Source of the DNA: Streptomyces prunicolor NBRC 13075
Lineage (GTDB): Bacteria > Actinomycetota > Actinomycetes > Streptomycetales > Streptomycetaceae
Reading direction: 5' to 3'
DNA length: 64,000 bases
Assembly (NCBI RefSeq): GCF_000367365.1
Contig: NZ_BARF01000099.1
Coordinates: 1-64,000, forward strand
The position numbers were made by a program, and so were the translations under genes. This document shows positions 16,856-25,266 of this stretch, piece after piece (the first letter of the stretch is position 1; every line of letters begins with the position of its first letter). The notes under the pieces are model-generated. The model was not told the origin of the DNA. It worked only from the letters and a program-made list of their open reading frames with translations, and did no database searches.

Positions 16856-17698
16856 TCACGCCACCCGCGTGAACTCCACCGTCACCTCCGGCGGCCCGCC
16901 CGCCACCCCCCGGTAGATCCCCTTGTGGGGCGTCACGTCGTCGTAGTCGCGCCCCCGCCCCACCACCACATGGGACTCGTCGGGCCGGGTCCGGTTCGTC
17001 GGGTCGTAGCCGCACCAGTCGCCCGCCCAGTACTCGACCCACGCGTGGCTCTGGCCGGCCACCGGGCGGTGCAGTTCCGCCTCGCTCTCGGGGTGGAGGT
17101 AGCCGGAGACGTAGCGCGTGGGCAGGCCCAGGCCGCGCAGCAGGGCGATGGTGACGTGGGCGATGTCCTGGCAGACACCGGCGCCCTGTTCCCAGGCCTC
17201 GGCGGCGGACGTGTTCACGCCGGTGACGCCCGGGAGGTACGACACCCGGTCGGCGACCAGTGCCGAGACCGCGATCGCCGTCTCGTGCGGGTCGAGGCCG
17301 ACCGCCGCCTTGCGTGCCTTCTTCAGCAGCTTGGGCGGGACCGTCGTACGGACCGTGGGGCCGATGAACTCCAACAGGCGGGAGTTCGTGGTGCGTTCGG
17401 TGATCTCCTGCCAGGTGGGGGAGGGGCCGAGGAGGTCCGGCGGGGACGTCTCGACCAGGCTCGACGCCGTGATCGTGAGGTCTGCGTGCGGGTCCATCAG
17501 GTCGAAGCCGGTGACCTGGGTGCCCCAGTAGTCCCAGTACGACCAGGTGGGGGTCGTGGGGTTCACGGTCACCCGCGCGTCCAGTGTCGTCTGGCCGGGG
17601 AGCGTGAGCGGGGTCATCCGCACCTCGTTGTGGGAGGAGACGGCCGCCTGGGCGTACGACACGCGGGTGGTGTGGCGGATGCGAAGCCTACGGGTCAT
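16856..17698 (-). CDS. Transglutaminase-like cysteine protease family protein
   Basis: 280 residues. An N-terminal beta domain (RLRIRHTTRVSYAQAAVSSHNEVRMTP) precedes a transglutaminase-like core with Cys in GAGVCQDIAHVTIALLRGLG, His in GQSHAWVEYWAG and Asp in YDPTN. It is last in a three-gene operon ATP-grasp / alpha-E / transglutaminase. This trio is conserved across bacteria and has been predicted to make and cut peptide or amide linkages, but no product has been established. Its ATG follows the alpha-E stop with almost no gap (TGAGATG). Confidence 0.88.
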   Translation of the reverse strand: MTRRLRIRHTTRVSYAQAAVSSHNEVRMTPLTLPGQTTLDARVTVNPTTPTWSYWDYWGTQVTGFDLMDPHADLTITASSLVETSPPDLLGPSPTWQEITERTTNSRLLEFIGPTVRTTVPPKLLKKARKAAVGLDPHETAIAVSALVADRVSYLPGVTGVNTSAAEAWEQGAGVCQDIAHVTIALLRGLGLPTRYVSGYLHPESEAELHRPVAGQSHAWVEYWAGDWCGYDPTNRTRPDESHVVVGRGRDYDDVTPHKGIYRGVAGGPPEVTVEFTRVA

Positions 17699-17699
17699 C

Positions 17700-18632
17700 T
17701 CAGGCTCCTTCCTGGGCCCACTCGACGGGCCCCTGGTACGGGAAGAACAACTCCGCTACCGCTTCCGCAGAGTCCATGCAGGCGTGCTGCAAGTCCTTGA
17801 GGAGGGCGGGCAGTTGCTCTTCCAAGGCGTGCGAGTCCAGGTATTCGAGACGGGTGCGGAGTCGGCCGATGGGGCGGCGGGCGGGGTCCTGGCGCTGGCG
17901 GCCGAGAGCGGTCAGGCACTCCTCGGCCGTCGTCAGCGCGTGCAGCGCCGAGCGCGGGAAGTCCCGGTCCAGCAGCAGGAATTCGGCCACGCGCGGGGTG
18001 TCGCCGAAACCGCCGTACACACGCGCGTACGCCTCGTCGGCGCCCGAAGCGCTGAGCAGCGTCGGCCAGTCGGGTGCGTGCGCCGCGTCCAACACCCGTA
18101 CCGACAGCAGCCGTACGGTCATGTCCACCCGTTCAAGGCTGCGGCCGAGGACGACGAAACGCCAGCTGTCATCACGGCTCATCGTGGAGTCCGCGAGGCC
18201 GAAGAACAACGCGGCGCGTCTGCGCACGAGTTCGAGGTAGGCGTAGGGGCCCGTACGGCGGGCCGCGAGGCGTTGGTCGGCCAGGGCGTGCCAGGTGGAG
18301 TTGAGGCACTCCCACATCTCCGAGGAGACGGCCTCGCGGGCGCTGCGGGCGTTGAGGCGGGCGGCGCCGAGCGCGCCCTCGATGGAACAGGTGGACCGGG
18401 CGTCGAAGGCGAGCTGGTCCAACACCTGCTGCATGTCCACGCGTTGACCGCCCGCATCGACCCCGAGGATCGCGTAGAGCGACCGGCAGGCCACGTCCTC
18501 GTCGCGCCAGGGGTCCTCCAACAGGCGGTGCAGATAGGCGTCGAGGATGCGCCCGGTGTTGTCCGCGCGCTCGACATAACGGCCCGTCCACGTCAGGGCC
18601 TCGGCTATCCGGGAGAGGATCACGTCGTTCAC
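17700..18632 (-). CDS. Alpha-E domain protein
   Basis: 310 residues, almost entirely helical, starting VNDVILSRIAEALTWTGRYVERADNTGRILD, the hallmark alpha-E motif (R-x-A-E-x-x-x-W-x-G-R-Y-x-E-R-A). It is always encoded with a circularly permuted ATP-grasp and a transglutaminase and presumably forms part of the same complex; biochemical role unknown. The GTG start overlaps the stop of the ATP-grasp gene (GTGA), which supports this start over upstream frames. Confidence 0.88.
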   Translation of the reverse strand: MNDVILSRIAEALTWTGRYVERADNTGRILDAYLHRLLEDPWRDEDVACRSLYAILGVDAGGQRVDMQQVLDQLAFDARSTCSIEGALGAARLNARSAREAVSSEMWECLNSTWHALADQRLAARRTGPYAYLELVRRRAALFFGLADSTMSRDDSWRFVVLGRSLERVDMTVRLLSVRVLDAAHAPDWPTLLSASGADEAYARVYGGFGDTPRVAEFLLLDRDFPRSALHALTTAEECLTALGRQRQDPARRPIGRLRTRLEYLDSHALEEQLPALLKDLQHACMDSAEAVAELFFPYQGPVEWAQEGA

Positions 18633-20173
18633 TGCTGCGCCCCTTCCTGTACGACCAAGAGGTTGCCGTCGGGGCCGAGTTGGCGGGGTGCCACCTCGGG
18701 CAGTTCGCCGTCCAGGGTCATCTGCTCGGGCTGTTCGGCGGGGCCCTCCGCGAGCACCCAGGTGTCCTTGGAGCCGCCGCCCTGGCTGGAGTTGACGATC
18801 AGGTTGCCCTCCTGGAGGGCGACGCGGGTGAGGCCGCCGGGCAGCACCCACACGTCGGTGCCGTCGTTCACGGCGAACGGGCGCAGGTCGATGTGGCGCG
18901 GTGCCATGCGTTCGCCCGCGAGGGTGGGGGAGGTGGACAGGGCGACGGGGCGCTGGGCGATCCAGCCGCGCGGGTCGGCGGCGACGGCTTTGCGAGTGCG
19001 TTCGAGCGTCTTCGCGTCCGCCTTGGGTCCGATGACGATGCCCATGCCGCCCGCGCCGTCGACCGGCTTCACGACCAGCTGGTCGATCTGGTCGAGGACC
19101 GCCTCCAACTGGCCGGGCTCGTCGGGGCGGTACGACTCCACGTTGGGGAGAATCGGTTCCTCTGAGAGGTAGTAGCGGATGAGGTCGGGGACGTAGGTGT
19201 AGAGGAGCTTGTCGTCGGCGATCCCGTTGCCGACCGCGTTCGCGAGGGTGACGTTCCCGGCCTGGGCGGCGTTCATGATGCCCGGGCAGCCGATCACCGA
19301 GTCGGGGCGGAAGTGCAGCGGGTCGAGGAAGTCGTCGTCGAGCCGCCGGTATACGACATGGACGGGCACCTCGCCGCGCGTGGTCCGCATCCACACCCGG
19401 TTGTTGCGGCAGGTGAGGTCGTGTCCCACCACCAACTGCACGCCCATCAGCCGTGCGAGCAGGGCGTGTTCGAAGTAGGCGGCGTTCCCCGGGCCCGGGG
19501 TGAGGACCACGACCCGGGGGTCCTGCGTCCCGGGGGGCGCGGCGGCCCGCAGCGAGGCGAGCAGCTTCTGCGCGTACCCGTCGACGGGGACCACGTGCTG
19601 CTCGGCGAAGAGCGAGGGGAAGATCCGGGTCATGGCTCTGCGGTTCTCGATGACGTAGGAAACCCCGCTGGGGACCCGCACGTTGTCCTCAAGCACCCGG
19701 AAGTCGCCCGCCTCGTCGCGTACGAGGTCGATGCCGGCGACGTGGATGCGGACCCCGCCCGGTGGCTCGACCCCCTGCGCGGCCCGATGGAAATGAGCCG
19801 AGTTGAGGAGCAGCCGCCAGGGCACGACCCCGTCCTCGAAGGCACGGCAGTGCGAGTACGCGTCGGAGAGATAGGCCTCCAGGGCCCGTACGCGCTGTGC
19901 CACCCCGCGCTGGATGAGATCCCACTCCAGCGCGTCGATGATTCTCGGCACCAGGTCCAGTGGCCAGGGCCGTTCCTCGCCCGCGAAGGCGTAGGTCACG
20001 CCGCGGTCGGTGAACGCGCGGGCCATCTGGTCCGCGCGGAAGCGCAGTTCACTCGGCTCGATGGGCTGGAGTGCCGCCAGTACCGGCTCGTAGGCGGTTC
20101 TGACCTCACCCGGCCGCACAAACATCTCGTCCCACGCATCGGCCAATGCGTATGCGTCAAATATGTCCGCCAT
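18629..20173 (-). CDS. Circularly permuted ATP-grasp protein
   Basis: 514 residues of the CP_ATPgrasp (formerly DUF404/DUF407) family. Signatures: VLEDNVRVPSGVSYVIENRR, VVLTPGPGNAAYFEHALLAR, VVGHDLTCRNNRVWMRTTRG, VVKPVDGAGGMGIVIGPKAD, and NLIVNSSQGGGSKDTWVL near the end. ATP-grasp enzymes join a carboxylate to an amine through an acyl phosphate, so a peptide-ligase-type reaction is inferred. First gene of the operon with alpha-E and transglutaminase. No ribosome-binding site precedes the ATG; a TTAACG box 7 bases upstream suggests a possible leaderless start. Confidence 0.88.
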   Translation of the reverse strand: MADIFDAYALADAWDEMFVRPGEVRTAYEPVLAALQPIEPSELRFRADQMARAFTDRGVTYAFAGEERPWPLDLVPRIIDALEWDLIQRGVAQRVRALEAYLSDAYSHCRAFEDGVVPWRLLLNSAHFHRAAQGVEPPGGVRIHVAGIDLVRDEAGDFRVLEDNVRVPSGVSYVIENRRAMTRIFPSLFAEQHVVPVDGYAQKLLASLRAAAPPGTQDPRVVVLTPGPGNAAYFEHALLARLMGVQLVVGHDLTCRNNRVWMRTTRGEVPVHVVYRRLDDDFLDPLHFRPDSVIGCPGIMNAAQAGNVTLANAVGNGIADDKLLYTYVPDLIRYYLSEEPILPNVESYRPDEPGQLEAVLDQIDQLVVKPVDGAGGMGIVIGPKADAKTLERTRKAVAADPRGWIAQRPVALSTSPTLAGERMAPRHIDLRPFAVNDGTDVWVLPGGLTRVALQEGNLIVNSSQGGGSKDTWVLAEGPAEQPEQMTLDGELPEVAPRQLGPDGNLLVVQEGAQQ

Positions 20174-20435
20174 GAGGGGACGTTAAGTGCGATACGTAAC
20201 ACGGTGATCTCTGAGTGATTTCCGGCAGCTCACGCGGAAAGTGATGCGACGAGGGACTCGGTGCTACTGGCCGGTCACCCCCCAGCTTGTTGCAAGGCGA
20301 GGTGTGGAGGCCGGGAGATAGTGGTTGATATCGGAGGTTTTCGGGGGCTGTTCGAGAGGGAGCCGTGTTGCGGAGCAGGACCTGTCCGCGCATAGTTGCG
20401 CTGCAAAGAGCCGGGAACCGGGGGTGGGATGGGCG

Positions 20436-21497
20436 ATGGCCGGGCACGCGACGGACGAGCATCCACACGGTGCTGACCGACTCTGCGACGCCGGGGACCG
20501 CGTGTACTCCCGGGCCGTACGGCGGGGCCGCGTACCGCGCACGGACGCCGAACCGGTGCCGTGCCTGCTGGAGCTGGCACTCCTCCACCCGGACCCCGAC
20601 GACATGGCCTGGCTGGTCCCGACCGCCCCGCAGGAGGTCATGACCCGGCTGCTGCGCGGGGTCTACGACGAGGTCGGCGAGAGCCACCGGCGGGTGGGTT
20701 CGGCGGTCGCCGCCTTCGAGCGGTACGCCGGTCTCGGCCGCCGTATCCAGGCGTCCGCGATGGCGTCGGCGTCGCTGGAGGGCGGTGCCGCGATCCGCGT
20801 CCTGGACGGGCTCTCCCGCATCCAGGCCGCGATGGACGACGCCACGGAGGCCTGCACCGGCGAGGTCCTCACCGTCCAGCCCGGCGGCATCCGCCGCGAG
20901 CCGGAACTGACGGAGGGCCTGCACCGCGCCCTGGCGCTGCGCTCGCGCGGGGTACGGATGCGCGACCTGTACACCCACGTGGCCCGGCACGGCCAAGGCC
21001 TGCTGAACTACCTGGAGTTGATGGGCGACGCGGTCGAGGCCCGGACCCTCGACGAGGTCGTGGACCGGCTGATCCTCTTCGACCGCACGGTCGCCTTCAT
21101 CCCCGCCAACGCCGACCACACGATGGCCCTGGAGCTGCGCCACCCCGCGCTGATCGACTACTTCGTCACGGTCTTCGACCGCCTGTGGCGCCTGGCGATC
21201 CCGGTCGCGGCCGCCCTGCCGGACACCGGCATCGAGGGCATCTCGCACCGCGAACAGTCCATCGCCGCCCTGCTCGCGGACGGCCACCAGGACGCGGTGA
21301 TCGCGGAACGGCTCGGCATAAGCGTGCGGACGTGCCGTGCCCACATCGCCCGCCTGTCGGAGACGCTGGGCGCGGCGAGCCGTACCCAACTCGGCGTCCG
21401 TATCGCCCAGGTGGGCCTGGACGGCGCCGCCGCACGCCTGCCGGACGTGCCCGTGCAGCTCACCCCGGTGGATCGAGAATCCCCGACCGCCCGATGA
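20436..21497 (+). CDS. LuxR-type regulator with N-terminal TrmB/PLD-like sensor region (paralog 1)
   Basis: 353 residues. An N-terminal segment, CDAGDRVYSRAVRRGRV ... PCLLELALLHPDPDDMAWL, is followed by a middle domain (RTLDEVVDRLILFDRTVAFIPAN ... LELRHPALIDYFVTVFDRLW) like the effector part of TrmB/PLD-like regulators. A C-terminal LuxR helix-turn-helix follows (ISHREQSIAALLADGHQDAVIAERLGISVRTCRAHIARL). It lacks a receiver domain. It faces the three related genes on the other strand and its last 38 bases overlap paralog 2. I chose the ATG at 20436 because its N terminus aligns with the other three paralogs. Confidence 0.82.
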   Translation: MAGHATDEHPHGADRLCDAGDRVYSRAVRRGRVPRTDAEPVPCLLELALLHPDPDDMAWLVPTAPQEVMTRLLRGVYDEVGESHRRVGSAVAAFERYAGLGRRIQASAMASASLEGGAAIRVLDGLSRIQAAMDDATEACTGEVLTVQPGGIRREPELTEGLHRALALRSRGVRMRDLYTHVARHGQGLLNYLELMGDAVEARTLDEVVDRLILFDRTVAFIPANADHTMALELRHPALIDYFVTVFDRLWRLAIPVAAALPDTGIEGISHREQSIAALLADGHQDAVIAERLGISVRTCRAHIARLSETLGAASRTQLGVRIAQVGLDGAAARLPDVPVQLTPVDRESPTAR

Positions 21498-22443
21498 GGT
21501 AGCCGAGTTGGGCCCTGCTCTCGCTGCCGAGGGTGACGGCCAGTTTGGCGATGTGGACCCGGGCGGTGCGGACGTTCATGCCGAGGCGGTCCGCGATCAC
21601 GGCGTCGGTGTGGCCCTCGACGAGCAGGCTCGCTATGGCGCGTTGGCGCGGGGTGATGCCGTCCTTGGAGGGCTGTCGGACCGCTTTCGGGTACATGGGG
21701 GTGGCCAGGTGCCAGAGGCGGTCGAATACCGTCACGAAGTAGGTGATCAGGGCCGGGTGGCGGACTTCCAGGGCGAGGGTGCGGTCCTCGTTGGCGGGGA
21801 TGAAGGCGACCGTGCGGTCGACGACGATGAGGCGGTCGGTGACCTCGTCGAGGGTGCGGGCCTCGGCGTCGCCCCGCAACTGCTCGTAGCGGGTGAGGAC
21901 GGCGGGCTGGTGACGGAGCGCGTGCGGATACAGGGTGTGGATACGGCCGCCGCGGTCGAGGAGGGCCTGGTCCTGTTTCAGGGCGTTGAGGTTGATGTCG
22001 AGGGACTCGGGGTTCCGCCTGCGCGGCTGGATCGCCAGCACCTCCCGGGAGGCCGCGGCCACGGCCTCCGCGATGGCCGAGTTGATCTGGTCGAAGCCGT
22101 TCAGGACGGTGATCGTCGCGGTGTCCGACGTTCCGGTCCGGCCGCCGTCGATACGCATCAGCGGCTCGAACGCCTCGGTCAGCCGCTCCTCGCGCCGCCG
22201 TTCGTCCGCGATCCGCGCCCCCGAGGTGCGCAGCAGCCGGTGCAGGGCCACGGCGGGGGCGACCGGCTCCAGCCGGTCCGGGTCCGCGACGGCCGGATGC
22301 AGCAGGCCGTGGTCGAGCAGGCACGGAGCCGCGTCGGCGTCCGCGGGGTGCACCCATCCGTCGCGCAGGGCGCGGGCGTACAGCTCCGATCCGGTGGGGC
22401 ACAGGTCTTCCACACCGTGCTCCGCGTGGGGCGTGGAGGTCAC
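21460..22443 (-). CDS. LuxR-type regulator with TrmB/PLD-like sensor region (paralog 2)
   Basis: 327 residues with the same three-part layout as its neighbours: CPTGSELYARALRDGW ... PCLLDHGLLHPAVADPDRL, a middle domain ending VRHPALITYFVTVFDRLWHL, and HTH ITPRQRAIASLLVEGHTDAVIADRLGMNVRTARVHIAKL. The 3' half is nearly identical at DNA level to paralog 3 (compare 21490-21742 with 22497-22749), so the two split recently or exchange sequence. GTG start overlapping the stop of paralog 3 (GTGA). Last gene of the three-gene operon that starts near 24454. Confidence 0.82.
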   Translation of the reverse strand: MTSTPHAEHGVEDLCPTGSELYARALRDGWVHPADADAAPCLLDHGLLHPAVADPDRLEPVAPAVALHRLLRTSGARIADERRREERLTEAFEPLMRIDGGRTGTSDTATITVLNGFDQINSAIAEAVAAASREVLAIQPRRRNPESLDINLNALKQDQALLDRGGRIHTLYPHALRHQPAVLTRYEQLRGDAEARTLDEVTDRLIVVDRTVAFIPANEDRTLALEVRHPALITYFVTVFDRLWHLATPMYPKAVRQPSKDGITPRQRAIASLLVEGHTDAVIADRLGMNVRTARVHIAKLAVTLGSESRAQLGYLIGRSGILDPPG

Positions 22444-23447
22444 TCTGCCGTTCCCTCCTGTCCGAGGACCTGGACCTGCCTGAGGATTCCCGACTCCGCG
22501 ATGAGGTAGCCGAGTTGGGCCCTGCTCTCGCTGCCGAGGGTGGCGGCGAGTTTGGCGATGTGGACCCGGGCGGTGCGGATGTTCATGCCGAGGCGGTCGG
22601 CGATCACCGCGTCGGTGTGGCCGTCGACGAGCAGGCTCGCTATGGCTCGTTGGCGGGGGGTGATGCCGTTGAGGGAGGGCTGCTGGACCGCCTCGGGGTA
22701 CATGGGGGTGGCGAGGTGCCAGAGGCGGTCGAAGACGGTGACGAAGTAGTCGATCAGCGAGGGGTGACGGACTTCGAGGGCGAGGTTGCGGTCCCTGCTG
22801 GCCGGGATGAACGCCACCTGCCGGTCGATCACGAGCAGCCGCTCGGTGACCTCGTCCAGGGTGCGGGCCTCGGCGTCGCCCCGCAGTTGTTCGTAGCGGG
22901 AGATGACGAGCGGCAGGTGGCGCTGGGTGTGCTGGTAGAGGGTGCGGATGCGGCCGCCGCGGTCGAGGAGGGCCTGGTCGCGGACGAAGGCGACGGCGTG
23001 CGCCTCCGGACTGCGTGGGTTCACGCTGGGCTGGATGGCGAGGAGTTCGTCCGTGGCGTCCGCCATGGCCTCGGTGATGGCCTGGTTGATGCGCTCCCTG
23101 TCACCGAGGACGGTGAGCGTCGGGTTCACCGCGGCCGGCGTATGGGAGCCGTCGAGCTGTATCAGCGGCGCGAAGGCGGTCTCCAGGCGCTCCTCACGGC
23201 GCCGCTCGTCCGCGATGCGCTCCGCCGACCGCCGTAGCAGGCGGTGGAGTACGGAGGCGGGGGCGACGGGCCGCAGCCAGCCGGGGTCGGCCCCGATCTC
23301 GGGCTGCAGCAGGCCGAGGCCGACCAGACACGGTGCCGCCTCGTCGGTGTCGTCCGCACGCACCCGCCCGGCGCGCAGGGCTCGGACATACAGGCTCTGG
23401 CCTGCCTCGCACAGTTCGTCCGCGCCGTGCGTGTGCGCCTCGGTCAC
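22440..23447 (-). CDS. LuxR-type regulator with TrmB/PLD-like sensor region (paralog 3)
   Basis: 335 residues starting VTEAHTHGADELCEAGQSLY. Middle domain: RTLDEVTERLLVIDRQVAFIPAS. HTH: ITPRQRAIASLLVDGHTDAVIADRLGMNIRTARVHIAKL. I chose the GTG at 23447, which overlaps the stop of the upstream paralog (GTGA); the open frame further upstream only reads through that gene. Middle gene of the operon. The sensor region is cytoplasmic (no membrane segment), so any ligand must enter the cell. Confidence 0.8.
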   Translation of the reverse strand: MTEAHTHGADELCEAGQSLYVRALRAGRVRADDTDEAAPCLVGLGLLQPEIGADPGWLRPVAPASVLHRLLRRSAERIADERRREERLETAFAPLIQLDGSHTPAAVNPTLTVLGDRERINQAITEAMADATDELLAIQPSVNPRSPEAHAVAFVRDQALLDRGGRIRTLYQHTQRHLPLVISRYEQLRGDAEARTLDEVTERLLVIDRQVAFIPASRDRNLALEVRHPSLIDYFVTVFDRLWHLATPMYPEAVQQPSLNGITPRQRAIASLLVDGHTDAVIADRLGMNIRTARVHIAKLAATLGSESRAQLGYLIAESGILRQVQVLGQEGTAE

Positions 23448-24454
23448 GGTGTGCCGTCTCCTCCCCGCGGGGGGTGGTCCTTGTTCAGGATCCCCGACTG
23501 GGCTATGAGGAAGCCGAGCTGGGCACGGCTGCCGCTGCCCAGGGCTGTCGCCAGTTTGGCGATGTGGGCTCGGCAGGTCCGCACGTTCATGCCCAGCCTG
23601 CGGGCGATGGCCTCGTCGACATGGCCCTCGATCAGGAGCTTGGCGATGGAGTGCTGGATGTCGGTGATGCCGTCGGGGGCGGTCTCGTACGGGGCGCCGG
23701 TGCTCAGTGGGACCGCGCGGGCCCACATGAACTCGAAGACCTTGACCAGATAGCCGACGAGTCCGGGGTGGCGAAGTTCCAGGGCGACCTTCTGGTCGTC
23801 GCGGGCGGGGATGAAGGCGACGGTCTCGTCGCAGATGATGAGCCGCTCGACCAGCTCGTCGATCGTGCGGTACTCGACCTTGCCGTTGGCGAACTGGTCC
23901 GTGTAGGCCAGCTTCTCCGGGCTGTAGCGGGCCGTGTGCTGGTACAGGGTCCGGATGCTCACACCACGTTCGACGAGCGGCCTGTCGCGCTCCAGCCCCT
24001 GAACGAGGCTGCGCTCGGGGCGGTGGCCGCTCGGCTGGACCGTGAGCATCTCGTGCTGGCACTGGGCCGTGGCCAGGTCGAGGGCCGCGTTGATGCGGTC
24101 GTTGCCCTCCAGCACCGTGATCGAGTGGGTGCTCGTCGTGGTCTGGGCGGTGAGGGCCATGAACGGCTCGAAAGCGTCGGCCAACTCGATCGACAGCCGC
24201 CGGCGCTCGGTGATCTCGTGCTCGATGGGGTGGAGCCGCTGGGCCAGGGCAACCGATGGAGGAACCGGACGCAGCCAGTTCGCGTCGTCAGGGTCGGGAT
24301 GAAGAAGGGCGAATTCCATCAGGCACGGAGCGGGTTCCACGTCCGCGCGGGCTATTCGTCCCGTGCGTAGAGCATTCGCGTACAGGCGCCCGCCCTCCTC
24401 ACACAGTTTCGCCACCGTGTGGGGATGTGTCGCCCTTGTCCCTTTTATTCCCAA
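23444..24454 (-). CDS. LuxR-type regulator with TrmB/PLD-like sensor region (paralog 4)
   Basis: 336 residues, first gene of the regulator operon and divergent from the DSVW peptide gene. HTH: ITDIQHSIAKLLIEGHVDEAIARRLGMNVRTCRAHIAKL. It is more diverged from paralogs 2 and 3 than they are from each other. The start is uncertain: TTG at 24454 has GGAG only 2 bases away, and a GTG at 24415 (VAKLCEEGGRLYANALRTGR) aligns with the conserved N terminus of the family. The 112-bp divergent region probably carries promoters for both directions. Confidence 0.78.
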   Translation of the reverse strand: MGIKGTRATHPHTVAKLCEEGGRLYANALRTGRIARADVEPAPCLMEFALLHPDPDDANWLRPVPPSVALAQRLHPIEHEITERRRLSIELADAFEPFMALTAQTTTSTHSITVLEGNDRINAALDLATAQCQHEMLTVQPSGHRPERSLVQGLERDRPLVERGVSIRTLYQHTARYSPEKLAYTDQFANGKVEYRTIDELVERLIICDETVAFIPARDDQKVALELRHPGLVGYLVKVFEFMWARAVPLSTGAPYETAPDGITDIQHSIAKLLIEGHVDEAIARRLGMNVRTCRAHIAKLATALGSGSRAQLGFLIAQSGILNKDHPPRGGDGTP

Positions 24455-24566
24455 ATCTCCACCCCCCAGGGTCCTGAACGTGCAGGAACATGATGCATCG
24501 ATTATGTGGCCATGAAGTGCCCGAATGAGCCATCGTCGTACTCGACGGGGGAAGAGGGACCTTCAA

Positions 24567-24788
24567 GTGAGGATGAAGCCGACTATGCGTAACAGAATGC
24601 TTCACTCGGTGCTTGTCGCCGCCTTCTCCGCCGTCGTGGCCTTCGGAGCGTTCGGTGGAGTCTCCGGCGAGAAGAGTGACACTCGGGCGGACAGCGTCTG
24701 GCCGGCGGCTGCTCAGACCGTTGTTGTCGCCGGTGACAGCGTCTGGCCGGTGGCTTCTGCTCACGCAGACGACAGCGTTTGGGCTTGA
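24567..24788 (+). CDS. Small secreted peptide with three DSVW repeats (putative signal or RiPP-like precursor)
   Basis: 73 residues. A signal-like N terminus with basic residues (KPTMRNRM) and hydrophobic core LHSVLVAAFSAVVAFGAFGG is followed by a 40-residue tail containing DSVWP (res 42-46), DSVWP (57-61) and DSVWA (69-73, the C terminus). The first two repeats are spaced 15 residues apart and are identical over 16 bases. I chose the GTG at 24567 because GAGGGA lies 7 bases upstream; ATG at 24573 is also possible. Divergent from three LuxR-type regulators and one base ahead of a Rieske-like gene. No known family recognised. Inference: exported precursor processed to Trp-containing peptides. 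Confidence 0.7.
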   Translation: MRMKPTMRNRMLHSVLVAAFSAVVAFGAFGGVSGEKSDTRADSVWPAAAQTVVVAGDSVWPVASAHADDSVWA

Positions 24789-24789
24789 C

Positions 24790-25125
24790 GTGACGACGCC
24801 TCCTGACGACCGCTCCTTCCGCCGCGAGATGGCCACGGCCTACCGCTCCGGCTGGCACTTCATCGACCTGGCCACCGCCATCCCCCACAGCGGTGACTCG
24901 CTCATGGTGACCGTGTTCGGTGAGCCGGTCGTCGTGACGCGGGACGAGGACGAGGACGTACGGGCGTACCGGTGTCTGCGACGGCCCCGGGGGGCGCCGC
25001 AGCCAGTGCGATGTGCCATTCGGTACGGAATGATCTTTGTGAATCTGGACCAGCGAGACCACCGGCTGGTGGAGACGGATGCCCCCGACATCCAGACCAT
25101 CTCAGCCACCCCCCGCAGTGCCTGA
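24790..25125 (+). CDS. Rieske-fold-like protein lacking the 2Fe-2S ligands
   Basis: 111 residues resembling the N-terminal Rieske domain of ring-hydroxylating oxygenases: YRSGWHFIDLATAIPHSGD, MVTVFGEPVVVTRDEDEDVRAY, and YGMIFVNLD near the end. The ligand pattern CxH...CxxH is absent: the nearest Cys residues, C62 and C75, are followed by Arg (C62-x-R64, C75-x-x-R78), the interval is short, and the catalytic domain is missing. It probably cannot hold a normal Rieske cluster. The GTG at 24790 begins one base after the peptide stop, implying translational coupling. A strong terminator follows, so peptide and this gene form a two-gene unit. Function unknown; a binding role toward the peptide is inference. 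Confidence 0.68.
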   Translation: MTTPPDDRSFRREMATAYRSGWHFIDLATAIPHSGDSLMVTVFGEPVVVTRDEDEDVRAYRCLRRPRGAPQPVRCAIRYGMIFVNLDQRDHRLVETDAPDIQTISATPRSA

Positions 25126-25170
25126 CGCGATTCCCCCGTCGTAACAAGATCGCTCAGGTGCTTCCCCCCG

Positions 25171-25209
25171 CAGCGGCGTCACCGTGACCTGAACACGGTG
25201 ACGCCGCTG
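25171..25209. terminator. Terminator of the DSVW peptide operon
   Basis: A perfect 16-bp stem (CAGCGGCGTCACCGTG and its complement) around a 7-base loop, 45 bases after the Rieske-like gene and also 57 bases beyond the stop of the converging PPOX gene. It can serve both strands. Confidence 0.88.
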
Positions 25210-25266
25210 CAGTTTGTGCGGAATCTCCCGGTATTGGACGATCCCGGGTGACCGGAAATCGGCGCT

